Source: CAZHLD01 sp964533185 (GTDB taxonomy: Bacteria > Acidobacteriota > Terriglobia > Acidiferrales > UBA7541). Taken from it: DNA of 64,000 nucleotides. Below, piece after piece: positions 1-9,319 of the stretch. The stretch covers positions 25,369 through 89,368 of the forward strand of contig CAZHLD010000006.1 in NCBI GenBank assembly GCA_964533185.1, in the 5' to 3' direction. How positions within the stretch are numbered: position 1 is the first letter of the stretch; each line of letters begins with the position of its first letter. The notes under the pieces are model-generated. The model did no database searches, was not told where the DNA came from, and saw nothing but the letters and a program-made list of their open reading frames with translations. Position numbers and translations under genes: made by a program.

Positions 1-203
1 CTTCCGGCAAAAAGGCCGCCGCGGCCGCGTCCCCTGCATCTGCAGGCATAGGTTCTATCGCGCCTGCTTCCAAGTCGGCGTCCCCGACGAAATCCGCCGC
101 CATGCCCGTTGCACCCACACATTCTGCGAAGCCCGCGCCGAAGCCTCGCCCTCCCGGGCGCAAACGCAAATCTGTTTCGAAGAAACCAAAGAAACGCCGC
201 TAG
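1..203 (+). CDS. C-terminal end of an unidentified protein with a Lys/Ala/Pro/Ser-rich tail (partial)
   Basis: An open frame enters from the left edge (first full codon at base 3) and stops at TAG 201-203. The 66 visible residues are only Ala, Pro, Ser, Lys and Arg stretches and end in a basic run, as in the disordered tails of nucleic-acid-binding proteins. C-ending codons match the neighbouring genes, which supports it as coding. No domain is visible, so no function is assigned. It lies upstream of dnaE in the same direction, separated by about 150 bases of repeat. Confidence 0.5.
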   Translation, partial: SGKKAAAAASPASAGIGSIAPASKSASPTKSAAMPVAPTHSAKPAPKPRPPGRKRKSVSKKPKKRR

Positions 204-354
204 CACAACCGGTGGCGCGGGTATCTCTGGCAGCCCTCGCGATTCGTGTCATCCTGAGTCCGCCGCGGCGGACGAGGGATCTGCTTTTGCTTCTCTGTGA
301 TCTCTGTGTCTCTGTGGCAATTTCTTCTTCAGCGGTTTAGAATGTCGTTCCATC
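204..354. repeat. dnaE leader containing intergenic repeat words
   Basis: The spacer holds a copy of the GTCATCCTGAG...GAGGGATCTGC repeat at about 248-290, followed by a pyrimidine-rich word of the 'tctctgtgtctctgtggc' type. A TAGAAT hexamer at 338-343, just before the dnaE ATG, could be a -10 element, but no convincing -35 is visible. Confidence 0.6.
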
Positions 355-3300
355 ATGGACCATCCGAATTTCGTTCATCTTCATCTTCACACGGACTTCT
401 CGCTCCTCGACGGCGCCTGCGATATGACCCAGGTCCTCGACGAAGCCGCGCGCCGCGGCATGCCCGCTGTTGCGGTCACTGACCACGGCAATCTCTTCGC
501 CGCCGCCAATTTCGCTCACGAAGCCTCTACCCGCGGCGTCAAGCCCATCATCGGCTGCGAAGTTTACGTCGCCAAAGGCAGCCGTCACGATCGCGGCGCC
601 GATGCCGACCGCGACGACGCTCCCGGCTCCGGCCGCAGCAATCATCTCCTCCTCCTCTGCGAAAACGACGAGGGCTATCGCAATCTCATCAAGCTCGTTA
701 GCGCCGGCTTCCTCGAGGGCTTCTATTACAAGCCCCGCATTGACTACGACCTCCTCGCCAAACACTCCCGCGGTCTCATCGCACTTTCCGCCTGCCTCCG
801 CGGCGCCGTCTCCGAGCACGTCGTCGAAGAGCGTTACAACCAAGCCCGCGACGCCGCCTATCGCCTCCGCGACATTTTCGGCAAGGGCAACTTCTTCCTT
901 GAAATTCAGGACCAGGGCCTGCCCGTCGAGCACCGCATCAATCCCGAGCTCGTCCGCCTCTCGAAAGAGTCCGGCATTCCTCTTGTCGCCACCAACGACT
1001 GCCATTACCTCACCCAGCAGGACGCCCGCGCTCAGGAAGTCTTGCTCTGCATTCAGACCGGCAAGACCATGTCCGATCCTCACCGCATGAAGTTCGCCAC
1101 CGATCAGTTCTATTTCAAGACCGCCGCCGAAATGGCCGAAGTCTTCCACGAGCTACCCGACGCCCTCTCCCGCACGCTGGCCATCGCCGACCGCTGCCAC
1201 GTCAAGATCGACCGCATCCCCAACTCTTTCCCCGATCTCCAGGTTCCCGACGGCCACACCATGGATAGCTACTTCGAAAAAGTCACCCGCGAAGGCTTCC
1301 AGGAGCGCCTCCCGCACCTCGAGGCTCGCGCCAGCCAGGGTCTTCTCCGCCGCCCGCTCGCTGAATACGAGCGCCGCCTCTCCGACGAGATCGAAGTCAT
1401 CCACCGCATGCGCTACGCCAGTTACTTCCTGATCGTCTGGGACTTCATCCGCTACGCTCGCGCTCAGGGCGTTCCCGTCGGCCCCGGACGCGGTTCCGCC
1501 GCCGGCAGCCTCGTCAGCTACTCCCTGCGCATCACCGACGTTGACCCGCTTCAATACGGCCTGCTCTTCGAGCGCTTCCTCAACCCCGAGCGCATCTCCA
1601 TGCCCGATATTGACATCGACTTCTGCATGCGCCGCCGCGGCGAAGTCATCAGCTACGTCACCGAAAAATACGGCCGTGAAAACGTCGCTCAGATCATCAC
1701 CTTCGGCACGATGGCCGCCAAGGCCGCCATCAAGGACGTTGGCCGCGCCCTCGACATGCCCTATGGCGAAGTGGACCGCCTCGCCAAGCTCATTCCCAAC
1801 CAGCTCAACATCTCCCTCGACGACGCCATCAAGCAGTCTTCCCAGCTTCGCTCCCAGATGGCCGCCGACGAGCGCGTCGCCGAGCTCATCGAAATCGCCC
1901 GCCGCCTCGAAGGCCTTGCCCGCCACGCCTCCACGCACGCCGCCGGTGTGGTCATTTCTCCGCAGCCCCTCACCGACATCGTCCCTCTCTACAAGACCAA
2001 CAAAGACGAAATCACCACGCAATACGACATGGACGCCCTCGAGCGTATTGGCCTCCTCAAGATGGACTTCCTCGGCCTCACCACGCTCACCGTCCTCGAC
2101 GACACCGTCAAGCTCATCCTCCAGAATCGCGGCATCGAGCTTCGCCTCGACGATCTCCCCCTCGACGACCCCGACACCTACAAGCTCTTCTCCCGCGGCG
2201 AGACCACCGCCATCTTCCAGTTTGAGTCTCACGGTATGCGCGACATCCTTCGCCGCTATCAGCCCTCCCGCATCGAAGACCTCACCGCCCTCAACGCCCT
2301 TTACCGCCCCGGCCCCATTCAGGGCGGCATGATCGACGACTTCATCAATCGCAAGCAGGGCAAGAAGCAGTTCACCTACGACCTCCCCGAACTCCAAGAA
2401 ATCCTTTCCGAAACCTACGGCGTCATCCTCTATCAGGAACAGGCCATGCAGATCGCCCACCGCGTGGCCGGCTTCTCCCTCGGCGAAGCGGACACCCTCC
2501 GCCGCTACATGGGCAAGAAAAAGAAGGAAGAAATGGCCGCTCAGCGCGACAAGTTCGTCGCCGGCTGCCGCGCCAACAAAATCCCCCCGAAAAAAGCCGA
2601 GCGCCTCTTCAACCTTATCGAGGAGTTCGCCGGCTACGGCTTCAACAAGTCCCACTCCTGCGCCTACGCCCTGCTCGCTTATCAAACCGCCTGGCTCAAG
2701 ACCCACTATCCCGTCGAGTTCATGGCCGCCCTGCTCACATCCGAAACCGGCAACACTGAACGCGTCGTCAAGTACATCAACGAAGCCCGCGGCATGGGCA
2801 TCACCGTCCAGCCGCCCGACGTCAACACATCCGACCTCGACTTCACTCCCGTCGGCGAGGCCATTCGCTTCGGCCTCCGCGCCATCAAGAACGTCGGTGA
2901 AAACACCGTCCGCGGCATCCTCCAGGCCCGTCAGCAGCTCGGCCGCTTCAGCTCGCTCTTCGAGTTCTGCGACACAATCGACACCCGTCTGCTCAACCGC
3001 CGCGTCCTCGAAAGCCTCATCAAGTCCGGCGCTATGGACTCTCTCGGCGCCCGCCGCGCACAGCTCTTTGCCGTCATCGACCCGGCCATCGAGCGCGCCC
3101 AGAAGCGCCAGCGCGAGCGCACCTCCGGCCAGCACGGACTCTTCGGCGCCCGTCCCGCCCACGAAGCCCACGACAATGGCCATCTCCCCGACCTTGAGGA
3201 GTGGCCCGAGCACGAGCTTCTCGCCGCCGAATACGCCACCCTCGGCTTCTACATCTCCGGCCATCCCCTCGGCAAATACGCTGGCCGCCTCAAGGACCTC

Positions 3301-3837
3301 GGCGTCACCGAGCTCTCCACCCTCGAAGGCCGCCGCAATGGCGAAGAGCTAAAAGTGGCCGGTATTGTCTTCACTGTCCGCGCCATGCGCTCCCGCAAAG
3401 GCGCCCGCTGGGCCATCTTCACCTTGCAGGACATGACCGGCGTCCTCGAGCTCCTCGCCTTCCCGGAATCGTTCCAGCGCCACGAGCTGCTGCTCAAGGT
3501 CGGCACCGCGCTGCTCGTCAAAGGCCGCGTCAGCGTCGAAGACGCCGGCACGCGCGTCGTGGTCATGGAGGCCCGTCCGCTTGAAGACGTCGTCGAACCT
3601 GCCCCGCGCCTCCTCCGCGTCCGCGTGAATCTCGGCGCTGTGAACCAGGACACGATCATTCGTCTCCAGGATCTTTTCGCCGGCAGCCCGGGCCCCTGCC
3701 GCGTCGCGTTCCAGTTGCAACACGCCGATGGCTCGGTCGCCACACTCGAAGCCGAGCAGCGCATTCGCCCCGACCGCGCTCTGGTCGAGGCCGTCCGCGA
3801 TATGTGCGGCCCCGACGCCGTCGAAGTCTTGAACTAA
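355..3837 (+). CDS. dnaE: DNA polymerase III subunit alpha
   Basis: This is the catalytic subunit of the replicative DNA polymerase. The 1160-residue length fits the DnaE family. The N-terminal PHP domain begins with HLHLHTDFS (residues 8-16) and continues with TDHGNLF. The polymerase active-site motif PDIDIDF lies at about 417-423 and carries the metal-binding aspartates. GPGRGSAAGS and the fingers/thumb region follow, then a helix-hairpin-helix region and an OB-fold around 990-1070. The ATG at 355 places the PHP histidines at the usual distance from the start. It is a single gene followed by about 290 bases of repeats and then accA. Codons are strongly C-ending. The frame is intact. Confidence 0.97.
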   Translation: MDHPNFVHLHLHTDFSLLDGACDMTQVLDEAARRGMPAVAVTDHGNLFAAANFAHEASTRGVKPIIGCEVYVAKGSRHDRGADADRDDAPGSGRSNHLLLLCENDEGYRNLIKLVSAGFLEGFYYKPRIDYDLLAKHSRGLIALSACLRGAVSEHVVEERYNQARDAAYRLRDIFGKGNFFLEIQDQGLPVEHRINPELVRLSKESGIPLVATNDCHYLTQQDARAQEVLLCIQTGKTMSDPHRMKFATDQFYFKTAAEMAEVFHELPDALSRTLAIADRCHVKIDRIPNSFPDLQVPDGHTMDSYFEKVTREGFQERLPHLEARASQGLLRRPLAEYERRLSDEIEVIHRMRYASYFLIVWDFIRYARAQGVPVGPGRGSAAGSLVSYSLRITDVDPLQYGLLFERFLNPERISMPDIDIDFCMRRRGEVISYVTEKYGRENVAQIITFGTMAAKAAIKDVGRALDMPYGEVDRLAKLIPNQLNISLDDAIKQSSQLRSQMAADERVAELIEIARRLEGLARHASTHAAGVVISPQPLTDIVPLYKTNKDEITTQYDMDALERIGLLKMDFLGLTTLTVLDDTVKLILQNRGIELRLDDLPLDDPDTYKLFSRGETTAIFQFESHGMRDILRRYQPSRIEDLTALNALYRPGPIQGGMIDDFINRKQGKKQFTYDLPELQEILSETYGVILYQEQAMQIAHRVAGFSLGEADTLRRYMGKKKKEEMAAQRDKFVAGCRANKIPPKKAERLFNLIEEFAGYGFNKSHSCAYALLAYQTAWLKTHYPVEFMAALLTSETGNTERVVKYINEARGMGITVQPPDVNTSDLDFTPVGEAIRFGLRAIKNVGENTVRGILQARQQLGRFSSLFEFCDTIDTRLLNRRVLESLIKSGAMDSLGARRAQLFAVIDPAIERAQKRQRERTSGQHGLFGARPAHEAHDNGHLPDLEEWPEHELLAAEYATLGFYISGHPLGKYAGRLKDLGVTELSTLEGRRNGEELKVAGIVFTVRAMRSRKGARWAIFTLQDMTGVLELLAFPESFQRHELLLKVGTALLVKGRVSVEDAGTRVVVMEARPLEDVVEPAPRLLRVRVNLGAVNQDTIIRLQDLFAGSPGPCRVAFQLQHADGSVATLEAEQRIRPDRALVEAVRDMCGPDAVEVLN

Positions 3838-4129
3838 TGCCCGCGGCCTTTGCGATGGGTTAGATCGTGATACTGTCGTAGGGGCACGCTATTGCGTGCC
3901 CGTTGTAGGGCGTGCAGCGCACGCCCTTGTAGCGGTTGATTCACGCCGCCAATTCTCGGTAGCGCCGGCACCCTTGCCGGCGGTCTAGAATCTGTCGTGC
4001 GGGGCCGATGGTTGTCATCCCGAGCGCACCGAGGGATCTGCTTTGGGGGTTGTATCGCCGGCTTCCAGCCGGCCCCGGAGTGATCAGCTTTCAACTTTTG
4101 ACTTTCGACTTGCTACGGACAGCGCCCGC
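3838..4129. repeat. dnaE-accA spacer built from several palindromic repeats
   Basis: Successive repeat units are visible. A GTAGGGGCACGC...GCGTGCCC hairpin lies near 3878-3903 and a GTAGGGCGTGC...GCACGCCC hairpin near 3905-3928. A GTAGCGCCGGC...GCCGGCGG unit lies near 3959-3985, a GTCATCCCGAG...GAGGGATCTGC unit at 4014-4050, and a GTATCGCCGGC...GCCGGCCCC unit near 4051-4077. A TTTCAACTTTTGACTTTCGA word (about 4088-4110) precedes accA. No small gene is seen. Confidence 0.7.
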
Positions 4130-5083
4130 ATGGACCCCAAATCCCGCAAACGCGAACTCGACGAGCTCGAACGCGACCTCGCTGAGCTCAGCCGCTTTGC
4201 CCCTCCCGGCGACGTCACAGACGCCGAACTCACCCGTCTCCGCCACGAAATCGGCGAGCTCAAGCGTGAGTTCTACGCCCACATGGGCGCCTGGCAGCGC
4301 ACTCAGCTTGCCCGCCATCCCCAGCGCCCCTACACGCTCGACTACGTGGACCTGCTCTTCACCGACTTCAGCGAAATCCACGGCGACCGCGCCTTTGCCG
4401 ACGACGCCGCCATCGTCGCCGGCATGGCCCGCTTCCACGACCGGCCCTGCGTCGTCATCGGCCATCAGAAGGGCCGCGACACCCGCCAGAAAGTCATTCG
4501 CAATTTCGGCATGCCCAAGCCCGAAGGCTACCGCAAAGCCCTCCGCGCCATGCAGCTTGCCGCCAAGTTCTCGCGTCCCGTCTTCACCTTTATCGATACC
4601 CCCGGCGCCTATCCGGGCATTGACGCCGAAGAACGCGGCCAGGCCGAAGCCATCGCCCGCAACCTCCGCGAGATGGCCCGCCTCCCCGTCCCCATCGTCG
4701 TCACCATCACCGGCGAAGGCGGCTCCGGCGGCGCGCTGGCCATCGCCGTCGGCGACAAAGTTAACATACTCGAAAACGCCATCTACTCGGTCATCTCCCC
4801 CGAAGGGTGCGCCTCCATCATGTGGCGCGACGCCGCCAAGGCCGAGCTCGCCGCCAACGCCCTGAAGATCACCGCCGGCGATCTCTTGAGCCTCGGCCTG
4901 ATTGACGAAGTCGTCCCCGAACCCGAAGGCGGCGCCCACAACGACCCCGCCGCCGCCGCCGAACTCCTCGACCCCGTCCTTGAGCGCTCGCTCGCTGAAC
5001 TCTCCCGCCTCCCCGTTCCCGGCCTCCTCGACCGCCGCTACGAAAAATTCCGCCGCATGGGCCAATTCTTCCGCACCTCCTGA
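4130..5083 (+). CDS. accA: Acetyl-CoA carboxylase carboxyltransferase subunit alpha
   Basis: AccA with AccD transfers the carboxyl group from carboxybiotin to acetyl-CoA, the first step of fatty acid synthesis in the cytoplasm. The 317 residues match the family length. Visible family features are the N-terminal helical part ending HPQRPYTLDYV, the segment FIDTPGAYPGIDAEERGQAEA, the GGSGGALAIAVGD oxyanion loop and ENAIYSVISPEGCA. The ATG at 4130 is chosen because codons further upstream run through repeat DNA. No strong Shine-Dalgarno sequence precedes it. No accD is nearby. Confidence in the family is very high. Confidence 0.97.
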   Translation: MDPKSRKRELDELERDLAELSRFAPPGDVTDAELTRLRHEIGELKREFYAHMGAWQRTQLARHPQRPYTLDYVDLLFTDFSEIHGDRAFADDAAIVAGMARFHDRPCVVIGHQKGRDTRQKVIRNFGMPKPEGYRKALRAMQLAAKFSRPVFTFIDTPGAYPGIDAEERGQAEAIARNLREMARLPVPIVVTITGEGGSGGALAIAVGDKVNILENAIYSVISPEGCASIMWRDAAKAELAANALKITAGDLLSLGLIDEVVPEPEGGAHNDPAAAAELLDPVLERSLAELSRLPVPGLLDRRYEKFRRMGQFFRTS

Positions 5084-5469
5084 CTCGCGCAGCATTGCCG
5101 TCATTCTGAGCGCCGACATATCTTGTCGGCGCGAAGAATCCCTCTTGCTCCGTTTTCTCCACGTCGTTGACTTGATTGGTCCCGGAACTTGGACTGGCAT
5201 CCTGAGCGCCCGACCAGGTCGGCGGGCGAAGGATCTCAACGTTTAGTTTTGGTTTCAAACCGTCAGGTGGAGCGGCGGCATCACGCCGCCATCTTCTTCT
5301 TTTCTCTGCGTCCTCAGCGCCTCTGCGGTGAATCTTCTCTTCTTTGAAATGTGAACTCTCAAATTTGAAATCTCTTACTCTTCCAACGGAAAACGGAAAA
5401 CGTCTCCCCTGGAACTTTTCTTGCCACCCCTGCGTACCAATAGACAAGGACACCCCCTGGAGGTGGCTC
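5084..5469. repeat. 386-base gene-free spacer made of repeats
   Basis: Two copies of the GTCAT(C/T)CTGAG element with different inner stems lie at about 5100-5150 (GCCGACA/TGTCGGC core, ending GAAGAATCCCTC) and 5198-5244 (GCCCGACC/GGTCGGCGGGC core, ending GAAGGATCTCAACG). They are followed by a 'tttctctgcgtcc...gcctctgcggtgaa' word (about 5300-5335) and an AT-richer tract up to the Shine-Dalgarno sequence GGAGG at 5459-5463 of the next gene. Confidence 0.65.
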
Positions 5470-5958
5470 ATGTTCTGCGACAATTGCGGTTATCAACTCC
5501 CCGAAGGACAGCGCTTCTGTGCCGGCTGCGGCAAGCCCGCCGGCATCGCTCAGGTACGCGCCTCTGACGGCCGTGTCGCCCGCCACATTCAGCTCGTCGC
5601 CATCCTCTGGCTGGCCGCCGGCTTGCTCAACATGATCGCCGCCGCTGCCGTCTTCATTCTCGGAAACACTTTCTTTCTCGGCCTCGGCCGTGTCGATGGA
5701 GGATTCCCGATCGGCTCCTTTCTTCAGGGCATGATGAACGTCATCGGTGCTCTGGTTGGAGTGAAGGCGATTCTGTGCCTTGCGGGCGGCTGGGGACTCC
5801 TCCAGCGCGAATCCTGGGCCCGGCCTCTCGTCCTGGTCCTGGGCATCATCAGCCTGCTGAACGTCCCGCTCGGCACTGCGCTCGGCATTTACACCCTCTG
5901 GGTTTTCATGCCGTCACAGTCCGAGCAGGAATATCAGCGTCTCGCCCGCGCCGCCTAA
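5470..5958 (+). CDS. Zinc-ribbon integral membrane protein of unknown function
   Basis: The start is fixed by a GGAGG Shine-Dalgarno sequence six bases before ATG 5470. The protein is 162 residues. The N-terminus is a short zinc ribbon with two CxxC knuckles (CDNC at 3-6 and CAGC near 20-23), typical of the zinc-ribbon domain placed before membrane segments. About three hydrophobic helices follow (near 38-60, 78-105 and 115-140). The tail is short and charged. The fold class is clear but no specific function is known. It is the first gene of the plus-strand run that leads into the cytochrome c maturation genes. Confidence 0.8.
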   Translation: MFCDNCGYQLPEGQRFCAGCGKPAGIAQVRASDGRVARHIQLVAILWLAAGLLNMIAAAAVFILGNTFFLGLGRVDGGFPIGSFLQGMMNVIGALVGVKAILCLAGGWGLLQRESWARPLVLVLGIISLLNVPLGTALGIYTLWVFMPSQSEQEYQRLARAA

Positions 5959-6181
5959 CGAAGACTGCGCACATCGGCCGCTCTTTCTCTAGGGGCGCAT
6001 GGCTATACGCCCCTACTCTTATTCTTGTCGGATCACGGACAACGAAAAACCTCACCCGCCTAGTGGCTGATTCGCCACTCTCCCCTTTCGCTCTGATTGT
6101 CCCTTCCGCTCATTTGTTCTAGCCTCTCTCCGGCGGGGGAAAACACGCTTCCTGAGTTCATTTCGAGGCGCACAAACCATA
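5959..6181. repeat. Spacer with a GGGGCG...CGCCCC hairpin word
   Basis: The spacer contains the inverted word TAGGGGCGCAT...ATACGCCCCTA (about 5991-6017) and a 'cggatcacggacaacgaaaa' type word. No gene is visible. The next gene starts at ATG 6182 without a clear Shine-Dalgarno sequence. Confidence 0.5.
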
Positions 6182-6598
6182 ATGTCCGAACCCTTTCGTC
6201 CCTTCGAACGCATGGTGCGCATCACCATCCTCGGGAAGACCTTCGAGGTTCCTGAGAAAAACAGCCTCTTGCGCTGTTTCCAGTACCTCAGCCCGGACAC
6301 CATTCCCTACGGTCGTTTCTGCTGGAACCAGGAATGTCAGTATTGCCGCGTCGAATGTCAGCTCCCCGACGACGACCAATCCCGCGAAATGATCAGTTGC
6401 AAGTTCCTCGTTATGGAGGGTATGAACGTCACCCGCCTCAGCCCCGAGCTGAGGAGCTGCCTCCGCGCCGTCCTCCGCGCCGCCACGCCCGTCCCTGCGC
6501 AACCAGGGAAATCTGCCCCGGCCACCCCTGCGGCGCGCGCAGTCAACGGTTCCAGGTCTCGCAGCAAGTCCGCTGTCGCTTCCTCGCGCAAGAAGTAG
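6182..6598 (+). CDS. 2Fe-2S iron-sulfur cluster-binding protein
   Basis: The 138-residue protein starts with a beta-grasp-like segment (VRITILGKTFEVPE). It carries the plant-type [2Fe-2S] spacing C47-x4-C52-x2-C55 with the fourth ligand at C73. Two more cysteines (C32, C59) lie nearby. The family carries electrons or occurs as the N-terminal module of larger dehydrogenases such as NuoG. Here it stands alone with a basic, Ser/Ala-rich tail from about 105 on. It lies directly upstream of ccmE, in a block devoted to respiratory-chain assembly. The redox partner cannot be told from sequence. Confidence 0.82.
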   Translation: MSEPFRPFERMVRITILGKTFEVPEKNSLLRCFQYLSPDTIPYGRFCWNQECQYCRVECQLPDDDQSREMISCKFLVMEGMNVTRLSPELRSCLRAVLRAATPVPAQPGKSAPATPAARAVNGSRSRSKSAVASSRKK

Positions 6599-6784
6599 CA
6601 GCGGTTTTATGCCGCCATCGGTCCCCCCGGCACGCCCGCCATTTGCTGGAGCGCCGGCCTCTGGCCGGTGGTTTTGCAGCACTGTCCCTCAGGACAGCAT
6701 CCGTCCCTGTACTCCGTTTTCCCGCCTGTATCGTTGAATTGTGGTACGATTTCCCCGGGAATTGCTCATCAGGGGGAGTCGCTC
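6599..6784. promoter_or_regulatory. ccmE leader: repeat copy, possible extended -10 and Shine-Dalgarno
   Basis: Repeat words (GCGCCGGCCTCTGGCCGGTGG, about 6651-6671) are followed by TGGTACGAT at 6742-6750. This fits a TG-n-TANNAT extended -10 element. GGGGGAG at 6772-6778 lies six bases before the GTG start. No clear -35 is visible. Confidence 0.4.
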
Positions 6785-7231
6785 GTGAACACCAAACTCA
6801 AATTTGGCATCGGTGCCGGCATCATCGTCGCTTCGCTCGGCTGGCTCGCCTGGGTCGGCGCTCAGGAGAGCAAGACCTACTACCACACCATCGCCGAGCT
6901 CTCCACGCTCCAGGGCTCTGCCGCCAAACATCGCCTTCGCATCGGCGGTACGGTTCGTTCCGGCTCGATCGCCCGTTTCACCGGCCGCGTGGACTTCGTT
7001 CTCGAAGGGGAAGGGAAGTCGCTCCCCGTCAGCTACACTGCCAGCGAGCCTCTGCCTGACACTTTTGTGGACAATAGCCAGGCCCTCGTCGAAGGCCGCC
7101 TCGCTCCCAACGGCACCTTCGTCGCCGAAAAAGTTCAGGCCAAGTGCGCCTCGAAGTATGAAGCCGCACCCGGCCAGGACAAAAAGAATTATGAAACACC
7201 CTCCGGTGCCGCTCCGGAGAAAACCAGCTAA
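6785..7231 (+). CDS. ccmE: Cytochrome c maturation heme chaperone CcmE, CxxxY type
   Basis: CcmE takes heme from CcmABCD in the periplasm, binds it covalently and hands it to CcmF. The protein has 148 residues. A single N-terminal membrane anchor (about 7-26) is followed by an OB-fold with the family strings RIGGTVRSGSI, VDFVLEG, PVSYTASEPLPDTF and the GTFVAEKVQAK strand. Classical CcmE has a heme-binding His in an HxxxY motif. Here the equivalent residue is Cys: C121-A-S-K-Y125. CxxxY CcmE proteins are known from archaea and some sulfate reducers. The GTG 6785 start is supported by GGGGGAG six bases upstream. Confidence 0.9.
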   Translation: MNTKLKFGIGAGIIVASLGWLAWVGAQESKTYYHTIAELSTLQGSAAKHRLRIGGTVRSGSIARFTGRVDFVLEGEGKSLPVSYTASEPLPDTFVDNSQALVEGRLAPNGTFVAEKVQAKCASKYEAAPGQDKKNYETPSGAAPEKTS

Positions 7232-7258
7232 GCCGCCGCATCGCACTCAGGAGTTCGT

Positions 7259-9319
7259 TTGGACATCTTCGGCTCTTTTGCTCTGATTCTTGCTTTTGTC
7301 TGCTGCTGTTACGCCATTGCCGCGGGCATTGCCGCCATCATCACGCGCCGCCCACTGCTCCTCAAAAGCGCCCGCAACGCCGGCCTGGCTGTTTGCATTC
7401 TCATCGGCCTGGGCTTCGGCAGCCTCATCTACCTTTTTCTCACCGACAATTTCTCCATGAACTACGTTGTCGGCCATTCCAACCGTGATCTCCCCACCTT
7501 TTACAAATTCGCCGCCGTCTGGAGTGGCCAGGAAGGCTCGCTGCTCTTTTGGAGTTTTATCCTCGCCGGCTACGTCTTTTCCGTCCTCTTCACCTATCGC
7601 CACAAGCACCCCGAGCTGATGCCCTACGTCGGTGTGGTCCTCTGCTCGGTCTTGCTCTTTTTCCTCATCCTCAACAATTTCATCGCCAGTCCCTTTCAAG
7701 TCATTGGCGCACTCGGTACCGACGGCGCCCTCCAAATCGTCGCCCACGCCGACGGTCGCGGCCTGAACCCTCTCCTCCAATACCCCGAGATGGTCATTCA
7801 TCCGCCCGCTCTCTACATGGGCTACACCGGCTTCACCATTCCTTTCGCTTTTGCGCTGGCCGCCCTGATCGGCCGTTACCCGGGCGAAAAGTGGATCCAC
7901 ATCACCCGCAAGTGGACCATGATCGCCTGGTGCTTCCAGACCTTGGGCGTCCTGCTCGGCGCCCACTGGGCCTACGCTGTGCTCGGCTGGGGCGGCTACT
8001 GGGGCTGGGACCCGGTCGAAAACGCCTCTCTGCTTCCCTGGCTCACCGGCACCGCCTTCCTGCACTCCGTCATGATGCAGGAGAAGCGCGGCATGATGAA
8101 GGTCTGGAACGTCTGGCTGGTCTTCACCACCTTCCTCCTCTGCATTCTTGGCACCTTCCTCACCCGCAGCGGCATTGTCAGCTCCGTCCACGCCTTTGCC
8201 CAGTCCAGCATCGGGCCCTGGTTTGTCGGCTTCCTCGCCCTCACGATCGCCGTCTGCCTGTGGGCTTATCTCAAGAACCGCGACTATCTCCGCAGCGACA
8301 ATCAGCTCGACGCCCTGGTCTCCCGCGAATCGAGCTTCCTCTTCAACAACCTCATCCTCCTCGTCGCCTGCGTCGCCGTCCTTTCCGGCACGCTCTTCCC
8401 CATTTTTTCTGAGTGGATAACGGGCGACAAAATCAGCGTCGGCCCGCCCTTCTTCAATCGCGTCAACATCCCCATCGGCCTCTTTCTCCTGTTCCTCACT
8501 GGAGTCGGTCCGCTCCTCGCCTGGCGCCGCACCTCACTCGAAAGCCTCCGCCGCAATTTCGGCTGGCCGCTTCTGGGCGGAGTCATTGTCGGCGTCATCG
8601 CCTGGCCGCTTGGCTTCAACCACTTCTACGCCTCCCTCTGCCTCGTGCTCTCCGTCTTCGTCTTCTTCACCATCCTGAGCGAGTTCCTCCGCGGCGCCTT
8701 CGTCATTCGCGCCCGCACCGGCGCCAACCTCCTTTCCTCCGTCGCTCAGCTCACCATGCGCAATACGCGCCGCTACGGCGGCTACGTCGTCCACCTCGGC
8801 ATGGTGCTCATCTTCGTCGGCATGGCCGGCGCCGCCTTCAACCGCGATAAGGAAATGGAAATGGTCCCCGGCTCCTCGATGACCCTCGGCCCCTACACCA
8901 TGGTCCTCCAGACCTTCACCTCCCTCCCCCAGCGTAACTACACCGCCGAGCGCGCCTCGATCGAAGTCCTCCGCGACCACAAGCAGGTCATGATGCTCAC
9001 CCCCGAGCGCCGCTTCTACGCGGCCAACGAACAGGCCGGCACCATGGTCGCCATCTACTCCACGCTCAAGGAAGACCTCTACGTCGTCTTCGCCGGCCGC
9101 AGCCCGGACACCAATCAGCCCGTCATCCACGCCTACTTGAACCCGCTCGTCAAATGGATCTGGCTTGGTGGCGTCATCGTCGTTCTCGGCACCGGCCTCG
9201 CCCTGGTGCCCAGCCGCCAGCCCGTCCTCCTCGTCCGCACCGCCGCCCAACCCGCCGTCGGGCCTGCGTCCGCTCAGCCCACCGCGGCTTCTTTGGGGAC
9301 ACACGATGCCTCCGACTAG
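7259..9319 (+). CDS. ccmF: Heme lyase CcmF (c-type cytochrome biogenesis)
   Basis: CcmF attaches heme from CcmE to the CxxCH motifs of apocytochrome c on the periplasmic side. The 686-residue multi-spanning protein carries the tryptophan-rich WWD motif at about residues 240-262 (GWGGYWGWDPVENASLLPWL). HPPALYMGYTG lies near 180, and further conserved histidines are present. The start is TTG 7259, preceded by AGGAG at 7249-7253, giving MDIFGSFAL. The gene follows ccmE by 27 bases and overlaps ccmH by 14 bases, so translation is probably coupled. Confidence 0.97.
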   Translation: MDIFGSFALILAFVCCCYAIAAGIAAIITRRPLLLKSARNAGLAVCILIGLGFGSLIYLFLTDNFSMNYVVGHSNRDLPTFYKFAAVWSGQEGSLLFWSFILAGYVFSVLFTYRHKHPELMPYVGVVLCSVLLFFLILNNFIASPFQVIGALGTDGALQIVAHADGRGLNPLLQYPEMVIHPPALYMGYTGFTIPFAFALAALIGRYPGEKWIHITRKWTMIAWCFQTLGVLLGAHWAYAVLGWGGYWGWDPVENASLLPWLTGTAFLHSVMMQEKRGMMKVWNVWLVFTTFLLCILGTFLTRSGIVSSVHAFAQSSIGPWFVGFLALTIAVCLWAYLKNRDYLRSDNQLDALVSRESSFLFNNLILLVACVAVLSGTLFPIFSEWITGDKISVGPPFFNRVNIPIGLFLLFLTGVGPLLAWRRTSLESLRRNFGWPLLGGVIVGVIAWPLGFNHFYASLCLVLSVFVFFTILSEFLRGAFVIRARTGANLLSSVAQLTMRNTRRYGGYVVHLGMVLIFVGMAGAAFNRDKEMEMVPGSSMTLGPYTMVLQTFTSLPQRNYTAERASIEVLRDHKQVMMLTPERRFYAANEQAGTMVAIYSTLKEDLYVVFAGRSPDTNQPVIHAYLNPLVKWIWLGGVIVVLGTGLALVPSRQPVLLVRTAAQPAVGPASAQPTAASLGTHDASD

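Noticed and set aside
1153..3264. A 703-codon open frame on the minus strand opposite dnaE, and similar long frames opposite nearly all other genes
   Set aside because: They are shadows of the strong third-position bias: the antisense frame lacks stop codons because plus-strand codons end in C. Their products are low-complexity Gly/Ala/Val/Glu strings with no domain, and the sense strand encodes a complete known protein.
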